This document shows positions 44,411-53,479 of a stretch of DNA of 64,000 bases, piece by piece. The position numbers and the translations under genes are program-made. The stretch is taken from assembly GCA_023415275.1 (NCBI GenBank), contig JAEZLJ010000164.1, forward strand, positions 8,267 to 72,266. Reading direction: 5' to 3'. Origin of the DNA: Bacteroidota bacterium. Lineage in GTDB: Bacteria > Bacteroidota > Bacteroidia > Chitinophagales > Chitinophagaceae. Under the pieces are notes generated by a model. That model saw nothing but the letters and a program-made list of their open reading frames with translations. It was not told where the DNA came from and ran no database searches. Position 1 is the first letter of the stretch; each line of letters starts with the position of its first letter.

Positions 44411-45307
44411 ATGGAAAACATGCGACGGTTTGAGACAGTTAACGATTACAATGTATTTAACCAATATGAAACCCGACATCCGCTGATTACGGTGATTGAT
44501 ATGTCAAAGGCGGCACCGCGGAAGGCCACCAATATGTATTATGGCCTTTATACCGTCTTTTTAAAAGAGGTGAAATGCGGTGATTTGCGTTATGGCCGGG
44601 CTACCTATGACTATCAGGAAGGAACATTGGTATTCATTGCACCGGGTCAGGTAGTGAGTGTGGAAAACGCCGGAGAGACGTATCAACCTAAAGGCTATGC
44701 CTTGGCTTTTCATCCGGATTTGATACATGGCACCTCATTGGGCCGGCACATGCAGGAGTATACTTTCTTTTCTTACCAATCCAATGAAGCCTTGCATTTG
44801 TCAGAACGGGAACGGAAAATTGTCCTGGACCTGTTTTCCAAGATTGAATACGAATTGGAACATGCCATTGATAAGCACAGCAAACGGTTGATCGTCTCTA
44901 ATATTGAAATGCTGCTCAACTATTGTGTTCGCTTTTATGACCGCCAGTTCCTTACCCGTGAGAATGTAAATAAAGGCAATTTGGAAAGGTTTGAGCAGTT
45001 ATTGAATGACTATTTTATTTCAGGTAAACCACAAACCATTGGTTTGCCTTCCGTAGCCTGGTGTGCCAGTGAATTAAATTTATCGGCCGGTTATTTTGGA
45101 GATCTAATCAAAAAAGAAACGGGGAAAACAGCACAAGATTATATACAAGAGAAGGTGATTGAGGTGGCTAAAGAGCGAATATTTGACCAAAGTAAATCAG
45201 TTAGTCAAATTGCTTATGAACTTGGATTCAAGTACCCACAACATTTTACCCGTTTATTTAAACAGCGGGTTGGCCAGTCACCAAATGAATACAGGATGCT
45301 TAATTAA
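44411..45307 (+). CDS. AraC family transcriptional regulator
   Basis: 298 aa from ATG 44411 (MENMRRFETVNDYNVFNQYE). An open frame runs much further upstream, but that part overlaps the antisense reductase gene and has no homology. The N-terminal half is a cupin-like sensor (YDYQEGTLVFIAPGQVVSVE). The C-terminal half is the double HTH: ASELNLSAGYFGDLIKKETG and VSQIAYELGFKYPQHFTRLF, ending FKQRVGQSPNEYR. It is divergent from the reductase/cupin/flavodoxin operon, its probable target. Confidence 0.92.
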   Translation: MENMRRFETVNDYNVFNQYETRHPLITVIDMSKAAPRKATNMYYGLYTVFLKEVKCGDLRYGRATYDYQEGTLVFIAPGQVVSVENAGETYQPKGYALAFHPDLIHGTSLGRHMQEYTFFSYQSNEALHLSERERKIVLDLFSKIEYELEHAIDKHSKRLIVSNIEMLLNYCVRFYDRQFLTRENVNKGNLERFEQLLNDYFISGKPQTIGLPSVAWCASELNLSAGYFGDLIKKETGKTAQDYIQEKVIEVAKERIFDQSKSVSQIAYELGFKYPQHFTRLFKQRVGQSPNEYRMLN

Positions 45308-45411
45308 ACCGGTAAGATTTTGCTAAAGCTCGGATCAAATTGTAATCAATAATTACCCTAACCAGCCCCAAACTGCTTAAACTCCCAATTTGCCTATAAA
45401 GAACAATTTTG

Positions 45412-45483
45412 TAGCCCGGACAAGAATCGAACTTGTATCTAAAGTTTAGGAAACTTCTATTCTATCCATTGAACTACCGGGCC
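45412..45483 (-). tRNA. tRNA-Arg (CCT anticodon)
   Basis: The minus strand folds as a 72-nt tRNA without encoded CCA. The acceptor stem is GGCCCGG with CCGGGCT (one G-U), the D stem GTTC/GAAT, the anticodon stem GAAGT/ACTTT around the 7-nt loop TTCCTAA, and the T stem ACAAG/CTTGT with a TTCGATT loop. The anticodon CCT reads AGG. It stands alone between the AraC gene and a glyoxalase-like gene. Confidence 0.93.
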
Positions 45484-45568
45484 AAAGAAGCGCAAAAATA
45501 ATGGTTCAAACCCTTACAAATCAAAACTATCCTTGTAAAAACTTATTTTACAGGTTCAAGAACCAATT

Positions 45569-46003
45569 ATGAAAAAGATCATCCTCTTACTCACCTTTCT
45601 TTTTACCCTGTTCATTAGCCCATCCATAGCTCAAAAGCCTGCATTGAATCATATTGCTCATTATATATACGACCTGCAAAGAAGCACTGCTTTTTATACC
45701 CAGGTGATAGGACTGGATACCATTCCTGAACCATTTCATGACGGCAAACATACCTGGCTCTCTATCGGCGACAAGACGCACCTGCACCTGATCCAGGGAG
45801 CCGGTAAGCCCGAAACCCATGATAAGAACAGCCATATTTGCTTTACAGTAGCTTCCGTGGAGCAGTTCATTAAAACCTTAAAGCATGAAGGGATAGCTTT
45901 TGAAGACTGGGCAGGCACACCAGGTGCCATCACTCATAGGGTGGATGGGGTGCTGCAGATCTACTTTAAGGATCCGGACGGCTATTTGGATAGAAGTAAA
46001 TGA
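45569..46003 (+). CDS. Exported VOC/glyoxalase-like protein
   Basis: A 144-aa protein with a signal peptide (KKIILLLTFLFTLFISPSIA) and one VOC fold domain. ALNHIAHYIYDLQRSTAFYT starts the first motif with a metal-type His, HLHLIQGAG gives the second, SHICFTVASVEQFIKTLKHE the third, and IYFKDPDGYLDRSK is the typical end. Members are lyases, isomerases or dioxygenases; the reaction is not readable. Confidence 0.88.
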   Translation: MKKIILLLTFLFTLFISPSIAQKPALNHIAHYIYDLQRSTAFYTQVIGLDTIPEPFHDGKHTWLSIGDKTHLHLIQGAGKPETHDKNSHICFTVASVEQFIKTLKHEGIAFEDWAGTPGAITHRVDGVLQIYFKDPDGYLDRSK

Positions 46004-46069
46004 CGCCAGACAATAAGGATTCTTCTCTTTACGCTTTCCTCTTATCTTTGCAGCCCTCAATAATGATCT

Positions 46070-46723
46070 ATGAAATTTTATAATATACTGATAAAATACC
46101 GCCTGTACATTGGACTGGTGCTGATAGTGGCGGGACTGGCTATGAACCTGACCATCAGTGGCTTCTGGCCCGTATTTCCCTTATACCTGGTAGGATTGAT
46201 TCTGATTGCCGGGCATTTTTTCTTTGGCCCGTTGCGCCTGATACAGGAGCATATGGAAAGCGGGAATATGGAAGAAGCAGAAAAAGTGATCAACTCCATC
46301 CAGTTTCCCAACCTGCTTTATAAGCCCATTCGGTCGGTGTATTATACCCTGAAAGGAAATATTGCCATGATGAAGCAGGACTTCGATTCGGCAGAAACCA
46401 ATATGAAGAAAGGCCTTGACCTGGGCATGCCCATGAAGGAGGCTGAAGGCGCCAGCATGCTGCAAATGGGAATGCTGGCCATGCAAAAGAATGATATGAG
46501 AGGCGCGGAAAGTTATATTCGCCAGGCGCTTCGTAAAGGCCTGCCCGATAAAGAGAACCATGCTGCCGCCTACCTGCAGATGTGCAGCCTGATGATGAAT
46601 AAAAGGGAATTCAGGGCAGCTAAAGACTTTTTCAGGAAAGCCAAGGCCCTGAAGCCTACGACCCCTCAGATCGTTGACCAGATCAAGCAAATAGAAAAGT
46701 ACATATCAAGGATTCCGGGATAA
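46070..46723 (+). CDS. Membrane-anchored tetratricopeptide-repeat protein
   Basis: 217 aa. Two N-terminal helices (LYIGLVLIVAGLAMNLTI; PVFPLYLVGLILIAGHFFF) precede a helical-repeat region with several TPR units (NIAMMKQDFDSAETNMKKGL, GMLAMQKNDMRGAESYIRQA, MCSLMMNKREFRAAKDFFRK). It probably scaffolds a membrane complex. Its TAA overlaps the ATG of the next gene by one base (TAATG), so the two are likely translationally coupled. Confidence 0.8.
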   Translation: MKFYNILIKYRLYIGLVLIVAGLAMNLTISGFWPVFPLYLVGLILIAGHFFFGPLRLIQEHMESGNMEEAEKVINSIQFPNLLYKPIRSVYYTLKGNIAMMKQDFDSAETNMKKGLDLGMPMKEAEGASMLQMGMLAMQKNDMRGAESYIRQALRKGLPDKENHAAAYLQMCSLMMNKREFRAAKDFFRKAKALKPTTPQIVDQIKQIEKYISRIPG

Positions 46724-47343
46724 TGAGTCAGCCCACAGGAAAAATAGATACTATAATATTCGACCTGGGAAATGTTTTAGTGGACTGGAGCCCCACTTAT
46801 CTCTTTGATAAACTGTTTCATAAGAAAGAAGAACGAGACTATTTTCTTGAAAACATATGCACGCCCGAATGGCATAATGCACAAGATGCAGGTCGTTCGC
46901 CGGCTGAAGCCACTGAAGAGAAAGTAAAGGAACACCCGGAATGGGAGCATGCCATTAAGGCTTTTTATGCAAGATGGAAAGAAATGTTCATGGGCCCCAT
47001 TGAGGGGTCTGTACAAATTCTGCAGGAATTAAAAATGAAAGGCTATCAACTGTATGCCCTTACCAACTGGAATGCTGAACTGTTCAATCAATCACTGGAT
47101 GATTTTCCCTTCCTGCAATGGTTTGATGGAAAGATAGTGAGCGGGGCCGTGAAAAAGACCAAGCCTGGAAAAGATATTTACCTGCATCTGTTGGATAAAT
47201 ACCATATCATTCCCTCCCAGGCATTATTCATAGATGATAAAAAAGAAAACATTGAAACAGCCGAAAAGCTGGGCATCAAAGGAATTCATTTCATCGATCC
47301 TGTACAACTAAGAAAAGAACTGGAACAACTCGGTATTTTATAA
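46723..47343 (+). CDS. HAD family phosphatase (first of a tandem pair)
   Basis: A 206-aa HAD hydrolase of the YihX type. Motif I is IIFDLGNVLVDW, where the nucleophile Asp is followed by Leu-Gly rather than a second Asp, as in this subfamily. Motif II is YALTNWNAELF, the Lys motif is KTKPGKDIYLHLL and motif IV is ALFIDDKKENIETA. It dephosphorylates small sugar-phosphate-like molecules. The next gene is a clear tandem paralogue. Confidence 0.9.
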   Translation: MSQPTGKIDTIIFDLGNVLVDWSPTYLFDKLFHKKEERDYFLENICTPEWHNAQDAGRSPAEATEEKVKEHPEWEHAIKAFYARWKEMFMGPIEGSVQILQELKMKGYQLYALTNWNAELFNQSLDDFPFLQWFDGKIVSGAVKKTKPGKDIYLHLLDKYHIIPSQALFIDDKKENIETAEKLGIKGIHFIDPVQLRKELEQLGIL

Positions 47344-47354
47344 ACTTGATAAGC

Positions 47355-47966
47355 ATGCAAAGAACTGAAGCTATTGTGTTTGACCTGGGTGGCGTATTAA
47401 TAGACTGGAATCCTTCTTACTTGTTTGACAGGTTATTTGATGATGAAAGCCAGAAGAAGCATTTCTTTGAGCATATCTGCACTTCAGCATGGAACGAGGA
47501 ACAGGATGCAGGAAGACCTTTACAGGAAGCAACGAACTTACTGGTAAGCCAACATCCCGAATGGCGACCTTATATAGAAGCTTATTATGGGAGGTGGGAA
47601 GAAATGCTGGGAGGGCCCATACAGGAAACGGTTGACATTTTCAGGGACCTGAAACAATCAGGAAAGTTCCGTTTATATGCATTGACCAACTGGAGCGGGG
47701 AACTGTTTCCTATTGCCCTGGAGAAATACGATTTTCTTCACTGGTTTGATGGCCGGCTGGTGAGTGGAGATGAAAAAATGCGCAAGCCATTTCCCGAATT
47801 CTACCAACTGATGCTTTCGCGGTTTGACCTTCAACCTGAAAACACCTTATTCATAGACGACAATATGCGCAATGTAAAAGCTGCAGAGGATATGGGCATT
47901 AAGGCCTTGCGTTTTGAAGGTCCTCACCAGTTAAGAAAAGAGCTGGAAACACTTGGGTTACTATAA
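47355..47966 (+). CDS. HAD family phosphatase (second of a tandem pair)
   Basis: About 203 aa, similar throughout to the preceding gene: IVFDLGGVLIDWNPSYLFDR, YALTNWSGELFP, RKPFPEFYQLML and LFIDDNMRNVKAAEDMGIKA. The frame opens with a TTG at 47346, but the ATG at 47355 gives the natural N-terminus MQRTEAIVFDLGG. The pair most likely arose by tandem duplication, and separate substrates would be expected. Confidence 0.9.
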   Translation: MQRTEAIVFDLGGVLIDWNPSYLFDRLFDDESQKKHFFEHICTSAWNEEQDAGRPLQEATNLLVSQHPEWRPYIEAYYGRWEEMLGGPIQETVDIFRDLKQSGKFRLYALTNWSGELFPIALEKYDFLHWFDGRLVSGDEKMRKPFPEFYQLMLSRFDLQPENTLFIDDNMRNVKAAEDMGIKALRFEGPHQLRKELETLGLL

Positions 47967-47996
47967 AGAACCTAATATCTTACGCGAAAGTTTAGT

Positions 47997-49193
47997 ATGA
48001 CCAGGATCTTGTGCCTGCTGCTGTTGCTTAATTGCACTTCCTGCTATATGATTCGCGCCTATAAGGTGCGGAAGTTCCAGTTGACAGACCCGCAACGCAT
48101 GCCCTATGTAAGTATACCTGCCTCCACCATTCCTTATCGATTTAAAAATGACTCTACTGATGACAGGTATAAGGACATCAAAAGCTACCTCGATTCCACA
48201 CTACCCAGGTCATTAACAGCAGCCTTCCTGGTAATAAAGAATGACAGTATCATTTATGAACGATATTTTAACGGTTTTACACAGGACTCAAAACTGCCTT
48301 CTTTTTCAGTAGCCAAATCATTTGTAAGTACACTGATCTCTGTGGCACTGATGGAAGGAAAGATCAGTTCTTTGCAGGATCCCATTACAAAATATCTACC
48401 CGAGCTTATTGAGACCGACAGCCGTTATGAAAGAATTACGCTGCAGCACCTGCTGGATATGAAAAGCGGCCTGCATTTCAATGAAGGCTCCTATGGATTG
48501 CATGATGATGCTATCAAGCTGGGTTTTAGGCCCAACCTATACAAGCATGTATTAAAAGTAAAAATTGAAAAGGAGCCGGGAAAGGAATTCAAGTACCAAA
48601 GTATCAATACGGAACTGCTGGCATTGGCCCTGGAAAAAGCAACCGGTAAAAAGATCTCCACCTACCTGCAGGAAAAGATCTGGCAGCCCCTGGGTGCTGA
48701 ATTTGAAGCCAACTGGAATGTGGACAGTAAAAAGCATAAGCAGGAAATAGCTTTTGCAGGATTGAATGCTGCTGCCAGGGATTTTGCCAAGCTGGGGCAA
48801 TTATATTTAAACAAAGGCACCTGGCGGGGAAAGCAGGTACTGACTCCTGCCTGGGTAAGCACAGTAAACAATGTGGATAGCATGGAAAAGGCCGCAGGAT
48901 ATAAGAATCAATGGTGGAGCGAATTAATCAACGTTTACTTCCAGGATTCTTTGTCTGCTGACCGTTTTCGCAGGATAACTCCACATTCAGACCAGGTAAA
49001 CAAAACAGCAAGAGGCTACCAGGTTCGCTACCGCACCGATGCTTTTAATGCTGAAGGCATTCTCAACCAATTCATTTATATCAAACCTAAAAGCAATATA
49101 GTGATCGTAAGACTGGGAAGGAATTGGTACCATCCCAACATGTACGCCAGTCAATATATTTACAACCTTGGAGAAAGACTATCCTCATTCTAA
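47997..49193 (+). CDS. Beta-lactamase-related serine hydrolase
   Basis: A 398-aa class C/DD-peptidase-like hydrolase. The leader (RILCLLLLLNCTSCY) suggests lipid anchoring. The catalytic S-x-x-K is SFSVAKSFVSTLI, and the Y-x-N-like second motif is FKYQSINTELLALALEK. It may cleave D-Ala esters or other ester/amide bonds on the cell surface; no resistance role is implied. Its 3' end overlaps the opposite-strand metH frame by 9 bp. Confidence 0.88.
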   Translation: MTRILCLLLLLNCTSCYMIRAYKVRKFQLTDPQRMPYVSIPASTIPYRFKNDSTDDRYKDIKSYLDSTLPRSLTAAFLVIKNDSIIYERYFNGFTQDSKLPSFSVAKSFVSTLISVALMEGKISSLQDPITKYLPELIETDSRYERITLQHLLDMKSGLHFNEGSYGLHDDAIKLGFRPNLYKHVLKVKIEKEPGKEFKYQSINTELLALALEKATGKKISTYLQEKIWQPLGAEFEANWNVDSKKHKQEIAFAGLNAAARDFAKLGQLYLNKGTWRGKQVLTPAWVSTVNNVDSMEKAAGYKNQWWSELINVYFQDSLSADRFRRITPHSDQVNKTARGYQVRYRTDAFNAEGILNQFIYIKPKSNIVIVRLGRNWYHPNMYASQYIYNLGERLSSF

Positions 49194-51890
49194 CACAGGA
49201 CGCAACCATCTTTCAGCTTCTTCCAGGCTCATGCTTTTACGATTGGCATAGTCTTCCAGTTGGTCCCTGCCAATCTTGCCCAATCCAAAATAATGGCTTT
49301 GGGGGTGTGCAAAATACCAACCGCAAACAGAAGCCGGTGGATCCATAGCCAGGCTTTCTGTCAATGTGATACCTGCATTTTCGGTAGCATTCAGTAGTTC
49401 AAACAGTTTCCACTTCTCTGTATGATCTGGGCATGCAGGGTAACCAGGTGCAGGTCTGATGCCTTTATATTGCTCTTTGATCAGCTGCTCACTGGTCAGT
49501 GCTTCATTTTTTTCATATCCCCAATATTCCTTGCGCACCTGCTCATGCAGGCATTCTGCAAAGGCTTCCACGAAACGGTCGGCCAATATCTGCACCAGGA
49601 TCTTATTGTACTCATCGTGCTGGGATATGAAACGGTCAATATGCTTTTTGGCGCCATGAATAGAGACGGCAAAGGCTCCCATGTAATCATCACCTTTGGG
49701 AGAAACAAAATCTGCCAGTGAATAACTGGGTTGGCCAGCCGCTTTTTTAGATTGCTGCCGAAGCGATTCCAGATTTACTGTGCCCTTATCAGTATGCAGT
49801 GTAATGGTATCCCTGTTATTGCTGGAAGCAGGCCAAAAGCCTATTACGCCATTAGCTGTAAACCATTTCTCTGCAATGATCTGGTCTACCATTTTCAATG
49901 CATCATTGTACAACCGGGTAGCTTCCTTTCCATATCTTTCATCCGATAATACTTCGGGAAATCTTCCAGGCATTTCCCAACCAATAAAGAATGGCCCCCA
50001 GTCAATGTACCGTGCAATGGAGGCAAGATCATAATCCTGCAACACCTTAACGCCTTCTACTTCAGGTTTCACAGGCTGGTAATTATCCCAGTCCAGTATT
50101 TCCTTATTGGCTACTGACTGTTCATAAGGTATCAATACCTTATTCTTTTGCTTATTCAAAAACTGCTGGCGCAATGCATCATATTCAATACCTGTCTGCT
50201 GAAGGAAGCCTTCCTTATTTTCTTTGCTGAGCAGGTTACTGACCACGGTCACACTTCTTGATGCATCCAGCACATATACCACACCCTGCTCATACTCAGG
50301 TGCGATCTTCACAGCGGTATGCGTACGGGAGGTAGTGGCACCGCCAATGAGCAATGGCTGCTTCATATTCCGGCGCTTCATTTCCCTGGCCACATGCACC
50401 ATTTCATCCAGCGAAGGCGTAATCAATCCACTTAGTCCTATCACATCCACATTTTCCTTTTCTGCGGTATCCAGTATTTTATCTGCAGGCACCATTACAC
50501 CCATGTCAATGACATCGTAGCCATTGCACCCCAATACCACTCCCACAATATTTTTTCCAATGTCATGCACATCACCTTTCACAGTGGCCATCAGCACTTT
50601 GGCTGCACCGGCAGTTTCCATTGCACTGGTGCCGGCAGCTTGATGCGCTTTCATCCTTTCTTCTTTTTCTGCTTCGATATAAGGCGTGAGTATGGCCACA
50701 GATTTTTTCATAACCCTGGCACTTTTCACTACCTGCGGGAGGAACATTTTACCACTGCCAAACAGATCACCTACTACGTCCATACCAGCCATCAGGGGAC
50801 CTTCGATCACATCCAGTGGCTTTGGATATTTGGTTCTTGCTTCTTCTGTATCAGCATCTATATAATCGGTGATACCATTCACCAGGGCATGCTTCAGTCG
50901 TTCTTCCACCGTAGTATTTCGCCAACTCTCATCTTTTGCTTCTCCTTCCCTGCCTTTGGCTTTTACTGTCTCGGCAAAGTTTACAAGTCTTTCGGTAGCA
51001 TCCGGCCTGCGGTTCAGGATCACATCTTCACACAATTCCCTCAACTGTGGTTCTATTTCATCATACACCACCAGCTGCCCGGCATTGACAATTCCCATAT
51101 CCAGACCAGCCCTGATGGCATGATACAGGAATACAGCATGAATAGCTTCCCGCACATGATCGTTGCCCCTGAATGAAAAAGACACATTGCTTACGCCCCC
51201 ACTCACCTTAACCAAGGGCATACGTTGCTTGATGATACGTGTGGCCTCTATAAAATCAACTGCGTAATTATTATGTTCTTCTATGCCGGTGGCAATGGCA
51301 AAGATGTTGGGATCAAAGATGATATCCTGAGGCTCAAACCCCACCTGCTCTGTCAGGATCTTATAGGCTTTCTCACAAATAGATACTCTCCTTTCCAGGG
51401 TATCGGCCTGGCCCTGCTCATCAAAAGCCATCACCACTACAGCCGCACCATAGGCCTGGCAAATAAAAGCCTGTTCAATGAACTTAGCCTCCCCTTCCTT
51501 CATGGAAATGGAGTTAACAATACATTTTCCCTGCACGCATTTCAAGCCTGCTTCAATGATCTCAAACTTGGAAGAATCGATCATGATAGGGATCTTAGCG
51601 ATATCCGGCTCTGCCTGCAACAGGTTGAGGAAAGTGGTCATGGCCTTTACTCCATCCAGTAAGGCATCATCCATGTTCACATCCAGCACCTGGGCCCCGT
51701 TCTCCACCTGCTGTCGGGCCACGCTGAGCGCCTCCTCATATTTATTTTCACGTACCAGCCGGGCAAACTTTTTAGATCCCGTTACATTAGTGCGCTCACC
51801 TACATTGATAAAATTGGATTCTGGGCGGATGGTCAACGGCTCCAACCCGGATAGTTTCAGATAAGGCTTGATCGTATTTCGTTCAGTCAT
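49185..51890 (-). CDS. metH: Methionine synthase, pterin/B12/activation half (split MetH)
   Basis: About 901 aa. The order is: methyltetrahydrofolate-binding TIM barrel (about 15-290; NFINVGERTNVTGSKKFARL), cap and cobalamin-binding domains (MATVKGDVHDIGKNIVGVVL, with His of DVHDIG ligating cobalt), and the SAM-dependent reactivation domain (SVCGWYFAHPQSHYFGLGKI). The homocysteine-binding N-terminal module is absent because it is encoded separately at 52.4-53.4 kb. Start taken at ATG 51890 (MTERNTIKPYLKL); a GTG frame upstream begins in the repeat arm of the GxxExxY cassette. Confidence 0.95.
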   Translation of the reverse strand: MTERNTIKPYLKLSGLEPLTIRPESNFINVGERTNVTGSKKFARLVRENKYEEALSVARQQVENGAQVLDVNMDDALLDGVKAMTTFLNLLQAEPDIAKIPIMIDSSKFEIIEAGLKCVQGKCIVNSISMKEGEAKFIEQAFICQAYGAAVVVMAFDEQGQADTLERRVSICEKAYKILTEQVGFEPQDIIFDPNIFAIATGIEEHNNYAVDFIEATRIIKQRMPLVKVSGGVSNVSFSFRGNDHVREAIHAVFLYHAIRAGLDMGIVNAGQLVVYDEIEPQLRELCEDVILNRRPDATERLVNFAETVKAKGREGEAKDESWRNTTVEERLKHALVNGITDYIDADTEEARTKYPKPLDVIEGPLMAGMDVVGDLFGSGKMFLPQVVKSARVMKKSVAILTPYIEAEKEERMKAHQAAGTSAMETAGAAKVLMATVKGDVHDIGKNIVGVVLGCNGYDVIDMGVMVPADKILDTAEKENVDVIGLSGLITPSLDEMVHVAREMKRRNMKQPLLIGGATTSRTHTAVKIAPEYEQGVVYVLDASRSVTVVSNLLSKENKEGFLQQTGIEYDALRQQFLNKQKNKVLIPYEQSVANKEILDWDNYQPVKPEVEGVKVLQDYDLASIARYIDWGPFFIGWEMPGRFPEVLSDERYGKEATRLYNDALKMVDQIIAEKWFTANGVIGFWPASSNNRDTITLHTDKGTVNLESLRQQSKKAAGQPSYSLADFVSPKGDDYMGAFAVSIHGAKKHIDRFISQHDEYNKILVQILADRFVEAFAECLHEQVRKEYWGYEKNEALTSEQLIKEQYKGIRPAPGYPACPDHTEKWKLFELLNATENAGITLTESLAMDPPASVCGWYFAHPQSHYFGLGKIGRDQLEDYANRKSMSLEEAERWLRPVLE

Positions 51891-51897
51891 ATTAATA

Positions 51898-52372
51898 AAT
51901 TGAACCACGGAGGCACAAAGGCACAGAGTGGCACAGCGATTATAAAATCATTCGTTTAATACCATTCTTTATTAATGGTACATGGAAATTTATAAGATAT
52001 CCCAGTCGTTTGTTAGTTAATTTAAGATAACTGAGCATTTGAGCTTGCCAAACATGATGAGTATCTTCCTGGGCTTTTAATTCAAGTATGATAAGATCCT
52101 CAACCATTATGTCAATTCTCAATCCATCAGCAATGACAAGATTATTATATTTAATTTCTACAGATTGTTGCCTGGTGTAAGCAATATTTCTTACATCCAA
52201 TTCATGGCAAAAACATTTTTCATAGATACTCTCTAACAACCCTGGTCCTAATGCTTTATGAATATGAAAAGCAATATCAACAACCTGCTCTGCCAGCCAT
52301 TGTTCTCTTGTTGTTAGAGGATCAAAATGCTCTGTGTAAATCTGTGTCATTGTGTCTCTGTGGTTCAAAATT
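51898..52372. mobile_element. Repeat-flanked GxxExxY cassette between the metH halves
   Basis: The left arm (51898-51936, beginning AATTGAACCACGGAGGCACA) is an imperfect inverted match to the right arm (52332-52372), whose complement reads AATTTTGAACCACAGAGACA. The arms enclose the GxxExxY gene and abut the end of the metH N-half and the region just before the metH C-half start. A further copy of this arm sequence occurs at 63737-63773. This resembles the CCAC-rich repeats often found around GxxExxY genes; mobility is inferred. Confidence 0.6.
51940..52350 (-). CDS. GxxExxY protein
   Basis: 136 aa from ATG 52350. The family motif is present in KALGPGLLESIYEKCF (G-L-L-E-S-I-Y). The later GLRIDIMVEDLIILELKA carries D and E-x-K as in PD-(D/E)XK nuclease-like folds. 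The longer frame from TTG 52368 would translate the repeat arm as NHRDTMTQIY, a feature often seen in annotated members. Function unknown; it is not part of methionine synthesis and appears inserted between the metH halves. Confidence 0.85.
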   Translation of the reverse strand: MTQIYTEHFDPLTTREQWLAEQVVDIAFHIHKALGPGLLESIYEKCFCHELDVRNIAYTRQQSVEIKYNNLVIADGLRIDIMVEDLIILELKAQEDTHHVWQAQMLSYLKLTNKRLGYLINFHVPLIKNGIKRMIL

Positions 52373-53379
52373 TACGATAGTTCCTTTTCGAGCATAGGTA
52401 AGGGACGGGGTTGGATTTGGCGCACGTGTTCCGCGATGTGCCTGATATGGTCGGGGGTGGTGCCGCAGCACCCACCTACAATGTTTACAAATCCGGCTTC
52501 GGCCCAGTCTTCAATGAAGTGAGCCGTTTCCTCAGGTTGCTCATCATATTCACCCATGGCATTGGGAAGTCCTGCATTCGGGTACGCCGAAGTATAACAT
52601 TCAGCTAACTGGCTCAATTCCTCTATATGGGGCCGCATTTCTTTGGCACCCAGGGCACAATTCAATCCTACGCTTAATGGGTGGGCATGCCTAATAGAAG
52701 CATAGAAAGCTTCCAAAGTTTGTCCACTCAGTGTTCTGCCTGAAGCATCGGTAATAGTGCCACTGATCATGATAGGCAGCTCCTTTTGATTGACATCCCT
52801 GAAGTATTTTTTGATGGCAAAGATGGCAGCCTTGGCATTCAGCGTATCGAAAATGGTCTCTATCAATAACAGATCCACGCCACCATCCACTAAACCTTTT
52901 ACCTGTTCATAATAAGCCTCTGCGGCTTCATCAAAGGTCAATGCCCTGTATCCGGGATTGTTTACATCAGGAGACAGCGATAATGTTTTATTTAAGGGAC
53001 CAATGGCACCTGCCACGAATTTTTCCTCACCCGAACCTACCAGCAGGGTGGCTTCCTTGGCAATCTTCGCTGCGGCCACATTGATCTCATAGGCCAGGTC
53101 CTGCATGCCATAATCGGCAAGCGACACCTTGTTGGCATTGAAGGTATTGGTCTCTATGATATCGGCTCCGGCCTCCAGATAATGCCCATGGATCTCCCGG
53201 ATAATATGAGGTTGGGTAAGACAAAGCAGGTCATTATTACCTTTCACATCACTAGGCCAGTTTTTAAAACGCTCTCCCCGGTAGTCTTCTTCCTTGAGAT
53301 GATAGCGTTGTATCATGGTGCCCATGGCGCCGTCAATGATCAGAATGCGATGATTCAAAAGCTCACGGATATCTTTCAT
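52372..53379 (-). CDS. metH: Methionine synthase, homocysteine-binding half (split MetH)
   Basis: About 335 aa. It is the MetH N-terminal zinc homocysteine S-methyltransferase barrel: ILIIDGAMGTMIQRYHLKEE, ETNTFNANKVSLADYG, LNCALGAKEM (first zinc Cys) and VGGCCGTTPDHI (the CC zinc motif). It passes homocysteine to the partner encoded at 49.2-51.9 kb. ATG 53379 (MKDIRELLNH) is preferred; the frame could begin six codons earlier at TTG. Two-polypeptide MetH is known in Bacteroidota. A hairpin lies 55 nt upstream. Confidence 0.94.
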   Translation of the reverse strand: MKDIRELLNHRILIIDGAMGTMIQRYHLKEEDYRGERFKNWPSDVKGNNDLLCLTQPHIIREIHGHYLEAGADIIETNTFNANKVSLADYGMQDLAYEINVAAAKIAKEATLLVGSGEEKFVAGAIGPLNKTLSLSPDVNNPGYRALTFDEAAEAYYEQVKGLVDGGVDLLLIETIFDTLNAKAAIFAIKKYFRDVNQKELPIMISGTITDASGRTLSGQTLEAFYASIRHAHPLSVGLNCALGAKEMRPHIEELSQLAECYTSAYPNAGLPNAMGEYDEQPEETAHFIEDWAEAGFVNIVGGCCGTTPDHIRHIAEHVRQIQPRPLPMLEKELS

Positions 53380-53433
53380 AATAATTCGTTTAGACAAAAT
53401 AGCGAACCTGGATATGGCTGAAGGCTGGTGATG

Positions 53434-53479
53434 CTAATAAACGAGGAATCCCTGGAGTGTGAGTTTCTACGTTTATTAG
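53434..53479 (-). promoter_or_regulatory. Hairpin in the metH leader
   Basis: CTAATAAACG (53434-53443) and CGTTTATTAG (53470-53479) form a 10-bp stem around a 26-nt apical region, 55 nt upstream of the metH N-half ATG on the minus strand. Known SAM-I and cobalamin riboswitch signatures were not recognised by eye. It could be a regulatory leader or a protein-binding palindrome. Confidence 0.4.

Noticed and set aside
50565..51176. 203-aa open frame on the plus strand
   Set aside because: Antisense of metH, rich in F/H/S typical of shadow translations.
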